DNA of 64,000 nucleotides, taken from positions 37,954-101,953 of the forward strand of contig NZ_QUHB01000003.1 of assembly GCF_003479405.1 (NCBI RefSeq), in the 5' to 3' direction. The translations under genes and the position numbers were made by a program. The notes beneath the pieces are model-generated. The model saw only the letters and a list, made by a program, of their open reading frames with translations, made no database searches and was not told the origin of the DNA. Positions 45,114 through 54,554 of the stretch are shown in pieces (position 1 is the first letter of the stretch; every line of letters begins with the position of its first letter). Origin of the DNA: Eubacterium sp. AF16-48. GTDB lineage: Bacteria > Bacillota > Clostridia > Lachnospirales > Lachnospiraceae.

Positions 45114-45166
45114 AATCCGTCTAAGGCATATAGATAAAATCTACGTGCTTTAGATGGATTTTTTTT
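45114..45166 (+). terminator. Conserved hairpin element, copy 2
   Basis: A 47-base hairpin (45114-45160) followed by eight T. It is clearly related to copy 1 at 44117. Differences mostly keep pairing (T-A to G-T, T-G to T-A, A-T to G-T, G-T to A-T). No gene directly precedes or follows it. Confidence 0.75.
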
Positions 45167-45354
45167 GTGTAATCAAAGTTTTTGATGATACAGATTAAGG
45201 GTTGTTCCGGTTTGATAAGCAAAATATCAGATAACTCTATCCTCAAAAAGTCTGCCTTAAAAAACATAAATTACCGGATTATTATACAAAAATCCTTGAA
45301 AATGTATGATATTAAACAACATTTTTTCCCTTTGTAAATCATCATTTTAAAGTA

Positions 45355-45383
45355 TTGACGATGATGGTTTGTGCGGATATACT
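45355..45383 (+). promoter_or_regulatory. Promoter of the fatty acid synthesis operon
   Basis: TTGACG, 17 bases, TATACT. An imperfect inverted repeat AATCATCAT (45337-45345) / ATGATGGTT (45361-45369) frames the -35 box and may be an operator. Confidence 0.7.
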
Positions 45384-45412
45384 AGCAACTAATTTGTGAC
45401 AAGGAGAAGAAA

Positions 45413-46414
45413 ATGTTTGGAAAAATAATTGGAACCGGGTCTTATGTACCAAAGGAAATAGTAACTAATAAGGATTTGGCACAATATCTTGACACTGATG
45501 ATACATGGATAAGGGAAAGAACAGGTGTGAAATCAAGACATATATCAGGAGATAAAGAAACCACAGCCGATATGGCAGTTAAGGCTGCAGAAAAAGCATT
45601 GGACAACAGCGGACTTTTACCTGATGAAATTGATTTGATTATTGTATCCTCTGTTTCTTCAAATCTTGTTTTGCCTTCAACGGCATGTTTTGTTCAAAAA
45701 GCGATAAATGCAAAAAATGCATTTTGCTTTGACATAAATGTTGCATGTACGGGATTTATAACGGCATATAATATTTCCCAGACATTTATAAATACAGGAT
45801 TAATAAACACCGCTTTGATAATCGGGGCGGAGAGCTTGTCAAAAATTACAGACTGGAGTGACAGGAAAACATGCATATTATTTGGTGATGGAGCAGGAGC
45901 TGTAGTGATAAAAAAGGATGAAAATGCCATGTTTGAAACAGTAATGTTTTCTAATGGAAAAAATGGAGATGCCCTTACAATGGAAAATCCCTTTGCATTA
46001 AGGAAAACTAATTTGGGAAAAAATCATCAAGGGCAATTTGATATATCCTTTCAGGATGTTCACAAAACATACATAAACATGGATGGCGGTGAAATATTTA
46101 AGTTCGCCGTAAAAAAAGTTCCGGAATGTATAGAGGCGCTTCTTGAAAAAATCCATATGGATAAAAGTGAAATTGATAAGTATCTTTTGCATCAGGCAAA
46201 TAGCAGAATAATAGAAGGCATAGCAAAAAGGTCAAAAATTCCGTTGAAAAAAATTCCTTTAAATATTGAGGATTACGGCAATGTTTCCTCAGCCTGTATA
46301 CCAATGCTTCTAGATAAGTTAAATGGTTTAGACGAAATAAAGGCAGGAGACAAAATTATAATGGCAGGATTTGGCGCCGGCTTATCTTATGGGGCAACTT
46401 ATTTAGAATTTTAA
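45413..46414 (+). CDS. fabH: 3-oxoacyl-[ACP] synthase III
   Basis: The 333-residue protein has the FabH catalytic triad Cys112 (NVACTGF), His260 (LLHQANSR) and Asn290 (YGNVSSACIP), and the usual length. It starts fatty acid synthesis by condensing acetyl-CoA (or a branched acyl-CoA) with malonyl-ACP. It is the first gene of an 11-gene run on the plus strand. AAGGAG lies 8 bases before the ATG. Confidence 0.96.
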   Translation: MFGKIIGTGSYVPKEIVTNKDLAQYLDTDDTWIRERTGVKSRHISGDKETTADMAVKAAEKALDNSGLLPDEIDLIIVSSVSSNLVLPSTACFVQKAINAKNAFCFDINVACTGFITAYNISQTFINTGLINTALIIGAESLSKITDWSDRKTCILFGDGAGAVVIKKDENAMFETVMFSNGKNGDALTMENPFALRKTNLGKNHQGQFDISFQDVHKTYINMDGGEIFKFAVKKVPECIEALLEKIHMDKSEIDKYLLHQANSRIIEGIAKRSKIPLKKIPLNIEDYGNVSSACIPMLLDKLNGLDEIKAGDKIIMAGFGAGLSYGATYLEF

Positions 46415-46472
46415 AAGAGGCAATTACCGGTAAATCCGGATTGTAAATAAATTTTTTGTTAGGAGAAAAGAA

Positions 46473-46697
46473 ATGTTTGAAAAAATCAGAGAAATAATTG
46501 TGGAACAGTTAGGAGTGGATGAGGAAGTAGTAACCCCTAATGCATCATTTGAAAAGGATTTAAATGCAGATTCCCTTGATTTATTTGAAATGGTTATGGC
46601 ACTTGAGGATGAATTTGACATAAAGATCCCTGTAGAAAATCTGGAAAAAATTAAGACAGTAGAAGATATTGTAAATTACATTAATGAAAACAAGTAA
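46473..46697 (+). CDS. acpP: Acyl carrier protein
   Basis: This 74-residue acidic protein has the phosphopantetheine attachment motif [12 protein letters not shown], with the modified Ser near residue 36. It carries the growing acyl chain for all Fab enzymes in the operon. AGGAG lies upstream of the ATG. Confidence 0.97.
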   Translation: MFEKIREIIVEQLGVDEEVVTPNASFEKDLNADSLDLFEMVMALEDEFDIKIPVENLEKIKTVEDIVNYINENK

Positions 46698-46710
46698 GGA
46701 AGAGTGGAAA

Positions 46711-47652
46711 ATGACTACTGAAATTACAAAATTACTTGGAATTAAATATCCTATTATTCAGGGTGGAATGGCATGGGTGGCAGATTTTAATTTGGCTGCC
46801 GCCGTTTCAAATGCCGGAGGGCTTGGAATTATAGGTTCCGGCGGTGCACCGGCTGTTTGGGTCAGAGAGCAAATAAGAGAAGTTAAAAAACGAACAGATA
46901 AGCCCTTTGGTGTAAATATTATGTTAATGAACCCTGAGGCAGATGAAATAGCAAAAGTGATTATTGAGGAAAAGGTGCCTGTAGTTACTACCGGTGCAGG
47001 AAATCCGGCTAAGTACATGGAACAGTGGAAAAGCAGTGGAATTAAGGTAATTCCTGTAGTTGCCAGCGTGGCAATGGCTAAAATGATGGAAAGATGTGGT
47101 GCTGATGCAGTTGTAGCCGAAGGCTGTGAAGCAGGAGGACACATAGGGGAAATAACAACCATGTGTCTTGTACCACAGGTGGCAGATGCTGTCAACATAC
47201 CTGTAATAGCAGCAGGAGGCATAGCAGATGAAAGAGGATTTATGGCAGCCATAATCCTTGGAGCTAAAGGCGTTCAAATGGGAACGGTTTTTGTGGCATC
47301 CATTGAAGCCAATGTTCATGAAAATTATAAGAACAAAATAATTAGGGCAAAAGATATTGATTCAAAGGTAACAGGAAGAACTACGGGACATCCTGTAAGG
47401 GTCTTAAGAAATCAAATGTCAAATGAATATATAAAAAAAGAGGCAGAAGGTGCCGAATTTAATGAACTGGAAATGCTAACCCTTGGGGGCCTTAGAAGGG
47501 CTGTGGTAGAAGGAGATGCAGTAAAGGGAAGCTTAATGGCAGGTCAGATAGCAGGTCTTGTTAAAGAGAAAAAAAGCTGTGAAGATATCATAAAGGACAC
47601 TGTGGAAAAGGGCTGTAAATTGCTAGAAATGTTAGGAGAAAATTATGAGTAA
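46711..47652 (+). CDS. fabK: Enoyl-[ACP] reductase II (FMN-dependent)
   Basis: The start is the ATG at 46711, after AAGGAAG and past the acpP stop; an in-frame ATG at 46684 lies inside acpP. The 313-residue protein has the FabK/NMO TIM-barrel signatures KYPIIQGGMAWVAD near the start, PFGVNIML, GCEAGGHIGE and IAAGGIADERG with the phosphate-binding loop. FabK reduces trans-2-enoyl-ACP with NAD(P)H; it replaces FabI, which is absent here. It overlaps fabD by 8 bp. Confidence 0.95.
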   Translation: MTTEITKLLGIKYPIIQGGMAWVADFNLAAAVSNAGGLGIIGSGGAPAVWVREQIREVKKRTDKPFGVNIMLMNPEADEIAKVIIEEKVPVVTTGAGNPAKYMEQWKSSGIKVIPVVASVAMAKMMERCGADAVVAEGCEAGGHIGEITTMCLVPQVADAVNIPVIAAGGIADERGFMAAIILGAKGVQMGTVFVASIEANVHENYKNKIIRAKDIDSKVTGRTTGHPVRVLRNQMSNEYIKKEAEGAEFNELEMLTLGGLRRAVVEGDAVKGSLMAGQIAGLVKEKKSCEDIIKDTVEKGCKLLEMLGENYE

Positions 47653-48559
47653 AATGGCGTTTGTTTACCCGGGACAGGGAGTGCAGAACCCCGGCATGGG
47701 AGCTGATTTTTATAAGGAAAGCAAAGAAGCTGAACAAATATACAATGAGGCAGAAAGTATTCTTGATTTTGACATAAAAAAGGTATGCTTTGAGGAAAAT
47801 GATTTAATAAACAATACAGAGTATACTCAGGCAGCATTAGTTACAACCTATCTGGCAATAACAGGAGAAGTTATTAAAAGGGAAATTTTCCCGGATGTTA
47901 CTGCAGGGTTAAGTCTTGGAGAGTATGGGGCTATATGTGTAGCAGGGGGAATGAATGAGAAAGAGGCAATAAGTCTGGTAAGGAAAAGAGGCATATATAT
48001 GAATAATGCCGTGCCGGAGGGCTTTGGAGGCATGACAGCAGTTCTTGGACTTAATAAAGAAGATATTGATAATGTCTTAAGAGAAAAGGATGGCGTATCA
48101 GTGGCTAATTATAACTGCCCGGGACAAATTGTAATAACAGGAAGTGTGGAAGCCATAGAAAGTTCTGTTCCGGATTTAAAAAAATTAGGAGCAAGATGCG
48201 TAAAGTTAAAGGTAAGAGGGCCATTTCACTCTCCATATTTGAAAGAAGCAGGAGAAAAATTAGGCAGGGACTTGGAAAAGGTAACTTTTAACAACCTTAG
48301 CATTCCATATGTTTCCAATGTAACCGGAGAATATGTGGACGATATAAAATACACTAAGGAATTATTAAAACAGCAGGTATATTCCCCGGTTAAGTGGGAA
48401 CAAAGTGTAAGATGTATGATTGAAAATGGTGTGGATACTTTTGTGGAAATTGGTCCCGGAAGGACAATTGGAGGTTTTATTAGAAAGATAGATAAAACAG
48501 TCAGACACATTAATATTTCCACAGTTGAAGATTTAAAAAAATTAGATGATTTAAGATAG
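47645..48559 (+). CDS. fabD: Malonyl-CoA:ACP transacylase
   Basis: The 304-residue protein begins AFVYPGQGVQNPGMG and has the GLSLGEYGA elbow with nucleophile Ser90, and the GPFHSPYL histidine region near residue 198. It moves malonyl units from CoA to ACP. Its start overlaps fabK, indicating coupled translation. Confidence 0.96.
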   Translation: MSKMAFVYPGQGVQNPGMGADFYKESKEAEQIYNEAESILDFDIKKVCFEENDLINNTEYTQAALVTTYLAITGEVIKREIFPDVTAGLSLGEYGAICVAGGMNEKEAISLVRKRGIYMNNAVPEGFGGMTAVLGLNKEDIDNVLREKDGVSVANYNCPGQIVITGSVEAIESSVPDLKKLGARCVKLKVRGPFHSPYLKEAGEKLGRDLEKVTFNNLSIPYVSNVTGEYVDDIKYTKELLKQQVYSPVKWEQSVRCMIENGVDTFVEIGPGRTIGGFIRKIDKTVRHINISTVEDLKKLDDLR

Positions 48560-48582
48560 GAATATCAAAAGGAAAAGAAGAA

Positions 48583-49320
48583 ATGGATAATAAAAAAATA
48601 GCTGTTGTAACCGGTGGATCAAGAGGAATAGGAAAAGAAATAGCTGTGAAACTGGCAGAAGAAGCTTATGTAATTGTAAATTACAATGGCTCAGAGGAAA
48701 AGGCCGCACAGGTGGTAAGGGAGATAAAGGACAAAGGTGGAAATGCTGAGGCTGTAAAATGCAATGTGGCATCCTTTAAGGAATGTGAGAAATTTATTGG
48801 AGATATCGTAGAAAGGTTTGGAAAAATAGATATTCTTGTAAATAATGCCGGAATAAATAAAGATGGTCTCATACTTTCCATGAGTGAAGAGGATTTTGAC
48901 AGTGTAATTAATACTAATCTTAAAGGAACTTTCAACTGTATTAAATTTGTGTCTAAATCAATGATTAAAAACAGATATGGAAAAATTATAAATATATCTT
49001 CCATATCAGGAGTGGCAGGAAATCCGGGACAGGCTAATTATGCAGCTTCAAAGGCGGGGATTATAGGACTTACCAAATCAGTTGCAAAGGAACTTGCCAA
49101 AAGAAACATAAATGTTAATGCCATTGCACCGGGATTTATTATGACAGAAATGACAGATGTATTAAGAGATAAGGTAAAGGAAAATATTTTATCCCAAATT
49201 CCCCTTAAAAGATTTGGAACGCCACAGGATGTGGCAGAATTGGCAGCTTTTTTAGCATCAGATAAAAGTAGTTATATAACAGGTCAGGTTATAAATCTTG
49301 ACGGTGGAATGATTATGTAA
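48583..49320 (+). CDS. fabG: 3-oxoacyl-[ACP] reductase
   Basis: This 245-residue short-chain dehydrogenase has the NADP-binding TGGSRGIGK loop near residue 8, NNAG near 88, and the catalytic Ser/Tyr/Lys in SSISGVAGN and NYAASKAG. It reduces 3-oxoacyl-ACP in each elongation round. AAGG-type ribosome site upstream; 14 bp to fabF. Confidence 0.96.
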   Translation: MDNKKIAVVTGGSRGIGKEIAVKLAEEAYVIVNYNGSEEKAAQVVREIKDKGGNAEAVKCNVASFKECEKFIGDIVERFGKIDILVNNAGINKDGLILSMSEEDFDSVINTNLKGTFNCIKFVSKSMIKNRYGKIINISSISGVAGNPGQANYAASKAGIIGLTKSVAKELAKRNINVNAIAPGFIMTEMTDVLRDKVKENILSQIPLKRFGTPQDVAELAAFLASDKSSYITGQVINLDGGMIM

Positions 49321-49334
49321 TATGGGAGGCAGAA

Positions 49335-50573
49335 ATGAGAAGAGTTGTTGTAACAGGATTAGGGGCAATTACCCCCATAGGAAATACAGTAGAGGAATTT
49401 TGGGAGAATATTAAAGAAGGCATAATTGGAATTGACAATATTACTAAATTTGATACATCCCGATATGAGATTAAATTAGCAGGGGAAGTTAAGAATTTTG
49501 TGGCAAAAGAGCATATGGACTTTAAAAAGGCAAAAAGAATGTCTGCCTTTTCTCAATATGCTGTTTGTGCAGCAAATCAGGCTGTAAATCAGGCACAATT
49601 AAATATGTCGGAAGAAGACCCTTATAGAGTAGGGGTAAGTATCGGTTCCGGAATCGGAGGACTAGGTGATATGGAAGAAGAAGCCCAAAAACTTATGACT
49701 AAGGGAAATGACAGGGTAAAACCTATGCTTGTGCCAATGATGATATCTAACATGGCAGCAGGAAATGTTGCAATTGATTTAGGAGCAAAGGGAAAGTGTA
49801 TTAATGTTGTAACGGCTTGTGCCACAGGAACCCACTCGATTGGGGAGGCATACCGAAGCATTCAATGTGGTGAGACAGATGTAATGATAGCCGGTGGTAC
49901 TGAAAGTTCCATTACACCTCTTGGATTAGCAGGTTTTAATAAACTTACGGCTCTTACCAAAGAAACAGACAAAACAAAGGCATCCATTCCATTTGATAAA
50001 AACAGAAGTGGTTTTGTTATGGGAGAGGGAGCAGGAGTGGTGGTTGTAGAGGAATTACAACATGCAAAAGAAAGAGGAGCCAAAATCCTTTGTGAAATAG
50101 TGGGATATGGTGCAACCTGTGATGCATATCATGTTACATCTCCGGCAGAAGATGGAAGTGGCGCTGCAATGGCAATGATTTTTGCAATGAAAGAGGCAGG
50201 AGTAAAGCCTGAAGAGATTGATTATATAAATGCACATGGAACAAGCACTCATCATAACGATTTATTTGAAACAAGGGCAATTAAATTAGCATTAAAGGAT
50301 GCTGCATATAATGTGAAAATCAATTCTACCAAGTCTATGATAGGTCATTTGCTGGGGGCGGCAGGAGGTGTTGAATTTATTACCTGCGTTAAAAGCATAG
50401 AGGATAATTACATTCATCAGACAGTGGGACTTAAAAATCCTGATGAAGAGTGTGATTTGAATTATATGGCAGGAAAGGGTGAGTACACAGAGGTAAATGT
50501 GGCAATGACTAACTCCCTTGGCTTTGGAGGACACAATGCCAGTTTAATTATTAAAAAATTTATTGAGGATTAG
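49335..50573 (+). CDS. fabF: 3-oxoacyl-[ACP] synthase II
   Basis: The 412-residue protein has the KAS II triad Cys162 (TACATGTH), His301 (NAHGTSTH) and His338 (SMIGHLLGAAG). It elongates acyl-ACP with malonyl-ACP. GGGAGG precedes the ATG and accB follows 3 bp after the stop. Confidence 0.97.
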   Translation: MRRVVVTGLGAITPIGNTVEEFWENIKEGIIGIDNITKFDTSRYEIKLAGEVKNFVAKEHMDFKKAKRMSAFSQYAVCAANQAVNQAQLNMSEEDPYRVGVSIGSGIGGLGDMEEEAQKLMTKGNDRVKPMLVPMMISNMAAGNVAIDLGAKGKCINVVTACATGTHSIGEAYRSIQCGETDVMIAGGTESSITPLGLAGFNKLTALTKETDKTKASIPFDKNRSGFVMGEGAGVVVVEELQHAKERGAKILCEIVGYGATCDAYHVTSPAEDGSGAAMAMIFAMKEAGVKPEEIDYINAHGTSTHHNDLFETRAIKLALKDAAYNVKINSTKSMIGHLLGAAGGVEFITCVKSIEDNYIHQTVGLKNPDEECDLNYMAGKGEYTEVNVAMTNSLGFGGHNASLIIKKFIED

Positions 50574-50576
50574 AAA

Positions 50577-51020
50577 ATGGGAATAGATGATATTAAAAAT
50601 CTTATAAGAGAAGTGTCGCAGGCAGACATTGATACATTTGAATATGAGGAAAATAATACAAGAGTTTACATATCAAAAAACTCCGGTGGAAATAATGTTT
50701 CAGAAAATATTTCTACTGAAAAGAATATTACAAAAACTGACATAGCAGATATTAACATGGATAATAAAGAAGAAAATATAAATGAAAAAGAGATAATTTC
50801 CCCACTGGTAGGAACTGTATATTTAGCACCGGGGGAAAATGAGGAACCCTTTGTAAGTGTGGGGGACAAGATAGAAAAAGGACAGATAGTGGCTATAGTT
50901 GAGGCAATGAAATTAATGAATGAAATTGAGGCTGATTGTAGCGGAACACTTAAGAAAATCTGTGTAAAAAACGGTGAGGCAGTGGAGTACGCCCAGTCAT
51001 TGTTTATTATAGAGGAGTGA
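50577..51020 (+). CDS. accB: Biotin carboxyl carrier protein of acetyl-CoA carboxylase
   Basis: The 147-residue protein ends in a biotinyl domain with the lysine target Lys112 in [11 protein letters not shown]. The N-terminal part starts with the usual BCCP helix ([20 protein letters not shown]), followed by a variable acidic linker instead of a Pro/Ala-rich one. It carries CO2 between AccC and the carboxyltransferase. Its stop is 4 bp before fabZ. Confidence 0.95.
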   Translation: MGIDDIKNLIREVSQADIDTFEYEENNTRVYISKNSGGNNVSENISTEKNITKTDIADINMDNKEENINEKEIISPLVGTVYLAPGENEEPFVSVGDKIEKGQIVAIVEAMKLMNEIEADCSGTLKKICVKNGEAVEYAQSLFIIEE

Positions 51021-51024
51021 AAAT

Positions 51025-51447
51025 ATGTTAGGAATAAAGGAAATTGAAGAAATAATCCCCCATAGGCACCCTTTCTTACTGATAGATTATATTGAGGACT
51101 TTAAGCCGGGAGAATTTGCAGTAGGATATAAGTGTGTGACCTTTAGAGAAGATTTCTTTAAGGGACATTTCCCTAATCAGCCGGTTATGCCGGGAGTTCT
51201 TATAGTTGAAGCATTAGCCCAGGTAGGGGCAGTGGCAATTTTAAGTAAAAAGGAATTTAAGGGGAAAACGGCGTTTTTTGGTGGGATAAATAAATTCCGA
51301 TTTAAGAAAATGGTAAAACCGGGAGATAAGCTTAGATTAGAAACTAAAATAATATCTTCTAAGGGTCCCATAGGAATTGGAAGTGCCGTGGCAACAGTTG
51401 ACGGAGAAATAGTGGCAAAAGGAGAACTAACCTTTATGGTTGGGTAG
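51025..51447 (+). CDS. fabZ: 3-hydroxyacyl-[ACP] dehydratase
   Basis: The 140-residue hotdog-fold protein has [10 protein letters not shown] near the start and the catalytic pair His48 ([11 protein letters not shown]) and Glu62 (VEALAQ). It dehydrates 3-hydroxyacyl-ACP. In some clostridia FabZ also isomerises the double bond; no fabA or fabM is in the operon, so formation of unsaturated chains needs FabZ or the flavoprotein at 54555. Confidence 0.95.
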   Translation: MLGIKEIEEIIPHRHPFLLIDYIEDFKPGEFAVGYKCVTFREDFFKGHFPNQPVMPGVLIVEALAQVGAVAILSKKEFKGKTAFFGGINKFRFKKMVKPGDKLRLETKIISSKGPIGIGSAVATVDGEIVAKGELTFMVG

Positions 51448-51466
51448 ATTTTAGAGGTGATTTAAA

Positions 51467-52816
51467 TTGATTAAAAAAATGCTGATTGCTAATAGGGGAG
51501 AAATAGCAGTAAGAATCATAAGAGTCTGTCGTGAAATGGAAATAGAAACGGTGGCTGTTTACTCAGTTGCAGATAAAGAAGCACTACATACACAGTTGGC
51601 AGATGAAGCAGTGTGCATTGGCGGAGCTTCCTCTGAAGACAGTTATCTTAATATGGAAAGTATTATTAGTGCTGCGGTTACTCATGGGGCAGATGCCATA
51701 CATCCGGGATTTGGATTTTTATCTGAAAATCCCCAGTTCGCAAAGTTATGTAAACAATGCAATATAACATATATTGGCCCTGATTACACTGTAATTGAAA
51801 AAATGGGAAATAAGGTTGCTGCAAGGCAAACTATGATTAATGCTAAAATTCCTGTAGTACCGGGGACTAATAATGAGATAAAGGATTTAAATCATGCATT
51901 ACAGGAAGCAGAAAAAACAGGTTATCCTGTAATAGTAAAAGCGGCATCAGGAGGGGGAGGAAAAGGCATAAGAGTTGCTTATAATAAGGATGAATTAAAA
52001 TCGGGATTCTTGGCTGCCTGTAAGGAAAGCATGGCATCCTTTGGGGATGATACCATGTATATGGAAAAGTTTATAGAAAATCCAAGACATATAGAGTTTC
52101 AGATTCTTGCAGATAATTATGGCAATGTCATTCATTTAGGGGAAAGAGACTGTTCCATACAACGTCACCATCAAAAGATACTTGAGGAAGCACCATCTGT
52201 TGTTTTAAGTGAAAATCAAAGAAAAGAAATGGGAAAAATGGCAGTAAGAGCAGCTAAGGCAGCGGGATATAAAAATGCAGGAACAGTAGAATTTTTGTTG
52301 GATAAAACAGGAAAATATTATTTTATGGAAATGAATACAAGGATTCAGGTAGAACATCCAATAACTGAAAGCATTACCGGAATTGATATAGTAAAGGAAC
52401 AAATATTGATTGCCCAGGGAGAGAAACTTAAGTTAAAACAAAATGATATAAAATTAACGGGACATGCCATAGAATGCAGAATAAATGCAGAAATTCCTGA
52501 AAAGAATTTTATGCCAAGTCCCGGCACCATAGTTGCTCTTCATTTTCCGGGAGGAAACGGAATAAGAACAGATTCAGCAGCATTTTCAGGATATACAGTT
52601 CCGCCATACTATGACTCAATGTTGGCAAAACTTATTGTGCATGGAAAAGACAGGAATGAGGCAATAAAGAAAATGAAAAGTGCATTAGGGGAAGTGGTAA
52701 TTGAGGGGGTTCACACTAATATTGACTATGCATATGACATTATTAATAACAAAGATTATATTTCAGGAAATTTTGATATAAATTTTCTTGAACATTTTAA
52801 TTGGAATAAAGGTTGA
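51467..52816 (+). CDS. accC: Biotin carboxylase of acetyl-CoA carboxylase
   Basis: The likely start is the TTG at 51467, 7 bases after GAGGTGA; the first ATG in frame is 51479. The 449-residue protein has the classic order: MLIANRGEIAVRIIR, the ATP-grasp glycine loop KAASGGGGKGIR, RDCSIQRHHQK, and MEMNTRIQVEHPITE. It carboxylates biotin on AccB with ATP and bicarbonate. A 7-bp hairpin GGGCAAA/TTTGCCC (52823-52840) without T run separates it from accDA. Confidence 0.95.
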   Translation: MIKKMLIANRGEIAVRIIRVCREMEIETVAVYSVADKEALHTQLADEAVCIGGASSEDSYLNMESIISAAVTHGADAIHPGFGFLSENPQFAKLCKQCNITYIGPDYTVIEKMGNKVAARQTMINAKIPVVPGTNNEIKDLNHALQEAEKTGYPVIVKAASGGGGKGIRVAYNKDELKSGFLAACKESMASFGDDTMYMEKFIENPRHIEFQILADNYGNVIHLGERDCSIQRHHQKILEEAPSVVLSENQRKEMGKMAVRAAKAAGYKNAGTVEFLLDKTGKYYFMEMNTRIQVEHPITESITGIDIVKEQILIAQGEKLKLKQNDIKLTGHAIECRINAEIPEKNFMPSPGTIVALHFPGGNGIRTDSAAFSGYTVPPYYDSMLAKLIVHGKDRNEAIKKMKSALGEVVIEGVHTNIDYAYDIINNKDYISGNFDINFLEHFNWNKG

Positions 52817-52872
52817 TGAAGGGGGCAAAGAAATTTGCCCTGATATTATATAGGTAGAAATAGGAAACAAAA

Positions 52873-54546
52873 ATGATAATAAAAAATCTTATAAAAAAAT
52901 CGGACATAAAAATAAGAGAAAGTAAGGCGGATGTGCCAAAGGGATTATATGTAAAATGCAAAAGCTGTAAATCACCGGTATTGGCTGATGATGTAAAAAG
53001 AAATAGTTATGTATGCCCTAAGTGTGGTGGATATTTCAGATTAAATGCAAGAAACCGATTGAAAATTATAGCCGATAAAAAGTCTTTTGAAGAATGGTTT
53101 TGCAATAGTGATTTTGTAAATCCTTTAAAAGATGCAGCCTATATGAAAAAATGGACTGACACAAGGGAAAAAACTAAAACTGACGAGGCTGTTATAACAG
53201 GGAAAATTTCGGTAAAGGGGAGTCCGGCAGCCATAGCAATTATGGACGGACGTTTTATGATGGCAAGTATGGGAAGCATAGTAGGGGAAAAAATTACGAA
53301 AACAATAGAAAAAGCCCAAAGGGAAAATCTTCCCCTAATAATAGTTGCCTGTTCAGGTGGTGCCAGAATGCAGGAGGGAATAGTTTCTCTTATGCAAATG
53401 GCAAAGACCTCGGCAGCATTAAAAAAATATAGAAACAGTGGAAATCTGTATATTTCTTTACTGACAGATCCTACAACAGGAGGTGTTACTGCAAGCTTTG
53501 CCATGCTGGGAGATATTATTTTAGCAGAACCTAACGCTCTTATTGGATTTGCAGGCCAAAGAGTAATAGAGCAGACTATCGGTCAGAAACTTCCAAAAGG
53601 TTTTCAAAGCTCAGAGTTTTTATTAGAACATGGATTTATTGACGCAATTGTTGAGAGAGATAAGTTAAAAAATACCCTTTCTTATATTATAAAGATGCAT
53701 TATGAAAGTGACAAAAATGCAAATTATGTAAGCCAAACAAAAACAGATAATGTAGTCAGGGACAAGCTTACTCCATGGGAAAGAGTTGTTAAGGCAAGGG
53801 ATAAGATGAGACCTACAGGTTTAGATTATATAAATGGGTTAATTGATGATTTTATGGAATTTCACGGTGACAGATATTTTGGAGATGACAGGGCAATTGT
53901 AGGTGGAATAGGATATTTTCATGGAAAGCCGGTAACAGTAATTGCCAATACAAAGGGGCATAATACAAAGGATAGCTTAAAGCGTAACTTTGGAATGGCA
54001 AATCCGGAAGGATATAGAAAATCCATACGACTTATGAAACAGGCAGAAAAATTTAAAAGACCAATAATTTGCTTTGTGGACACGGCAGGGGCTTTTTGTG
54101 GTGTGGAAGCGGAAATGCGGGGGCAGGGCGAGGCAATAGCTAATAATCTTTTTGAAATGTCAGACTTAAGAGTGCCTGTTTTGTCCATTGTAATTGGAGA
54201 AGGGGGAAGTGGAGGTGCATTGGCGCTGGCTGTGGCAGATGAGGTGTGGATGCTGAAAAATTCGGTATATTCTATTTTATCTCCTGAGGGATACGCAAGT
54301 ATATTGTTTAGGGGAACGAAGAAGCCGGAAGAAGTTGCAGGACTAATGAAACTTACGTCTTTTGATTTATTACAATTAAATATAATAGAAAAAATAATTG
54401 ACGAACCGGAGCACTATTCTGTTGAAAATATGGAAGAAACCATAAAAAATATAGATGAAGAAATACAGGGATTCCTTAGCAGATATGAGTCATTAAATGC
54501 CTTAGAACTTGTGGAAAAAAGATATGACAGATTTAGAAGAATGTAG
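52873..54546 (+). CDS. accDA: Fused acetyl-CoA carboxylase carboxyltransferase, beta (AccD) plus alpha (AccA)
   Basis: This 557-residue chain joins two normally separate subunits. Residues 1 to about 285 are AccD, with the zinc ribbon Cys29, Cys32, Cys48, Cys51 and the crotonase-like core (GGARMQEGIVSLMQM, DPTTGGVTASFAMLGD). From about 297 it is AccA (LTPWERVVKARD, DYINGLIDDFMEFHGDR, GQGEAIANNLFEM, GEGGSGGALALAVAD). The usual first 40 or so residues of AccA are replaced by a short linker. It transfers the carboxyl group from biotin to acetyl-CoA. The fusion forces 1:1 production of both halves. Confidence 0.95.
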   Translation: MIIKNLIKKSDIKIRESKADVPKGLYVKCKSCKSPVLADDVKRNSYVCPKCGGYFRLNARNRLKIIADKKSFEEWFCNSDFVNPLKDAAYMKKWTDTREKTKTDEAVITGKISVKGSPAAIAIMDGRFMMASMGSIVGEKITKTIEKAQRENLPLIIVACSGGARMQEGIVSLMQMAKTSAALKKYRNSGNLYISLLTDPTTGGVTASFAMLGDIILAEPNALIGFAGQRVIEQTIGQKLPKGFQSSEFLLEHGFIDAIVERDKLKNTLSYIIKMHYESDKNANYVSQTKTDNVVRDKLTPWERVVKARDKMRPTGLDYINGLIDDFMEFHGDRYFGDDRAIVGGIGYFHGKPVTVIANTKGHNTKDSLKRNFGMANPEGYRKSIRLMKQAEKFKRPIICFVDTAGAFCGVEAEMRGQGEAIANNLFEMSDLRVPVLSIVIGEGGSGGALALAVADEVWMLKNSVYSILSPEGYASILFRGTKKPEEVAGLMKLTSFDLLQLNIIEKIIDEPEHYSVENMEETIKNIDEEIQGFLSRYESLNALELVEKRYDRFRRM

Positions 54547-54554
54547 GAGTAACA

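Noticed and set aside
45378..45400. FapR-type box (TACTAG..ACTAAT) at the fab promoter
   Set aside because: The halves are direct rather than inverted, no FapR gene is seen, and the TetR promoter has no matching site.
46758..47252. Minus-strand frames inside fabK and other fab genes
   Set aside because: Shadows of well-supported genes with alanine/proline-rich, low-complexity products.
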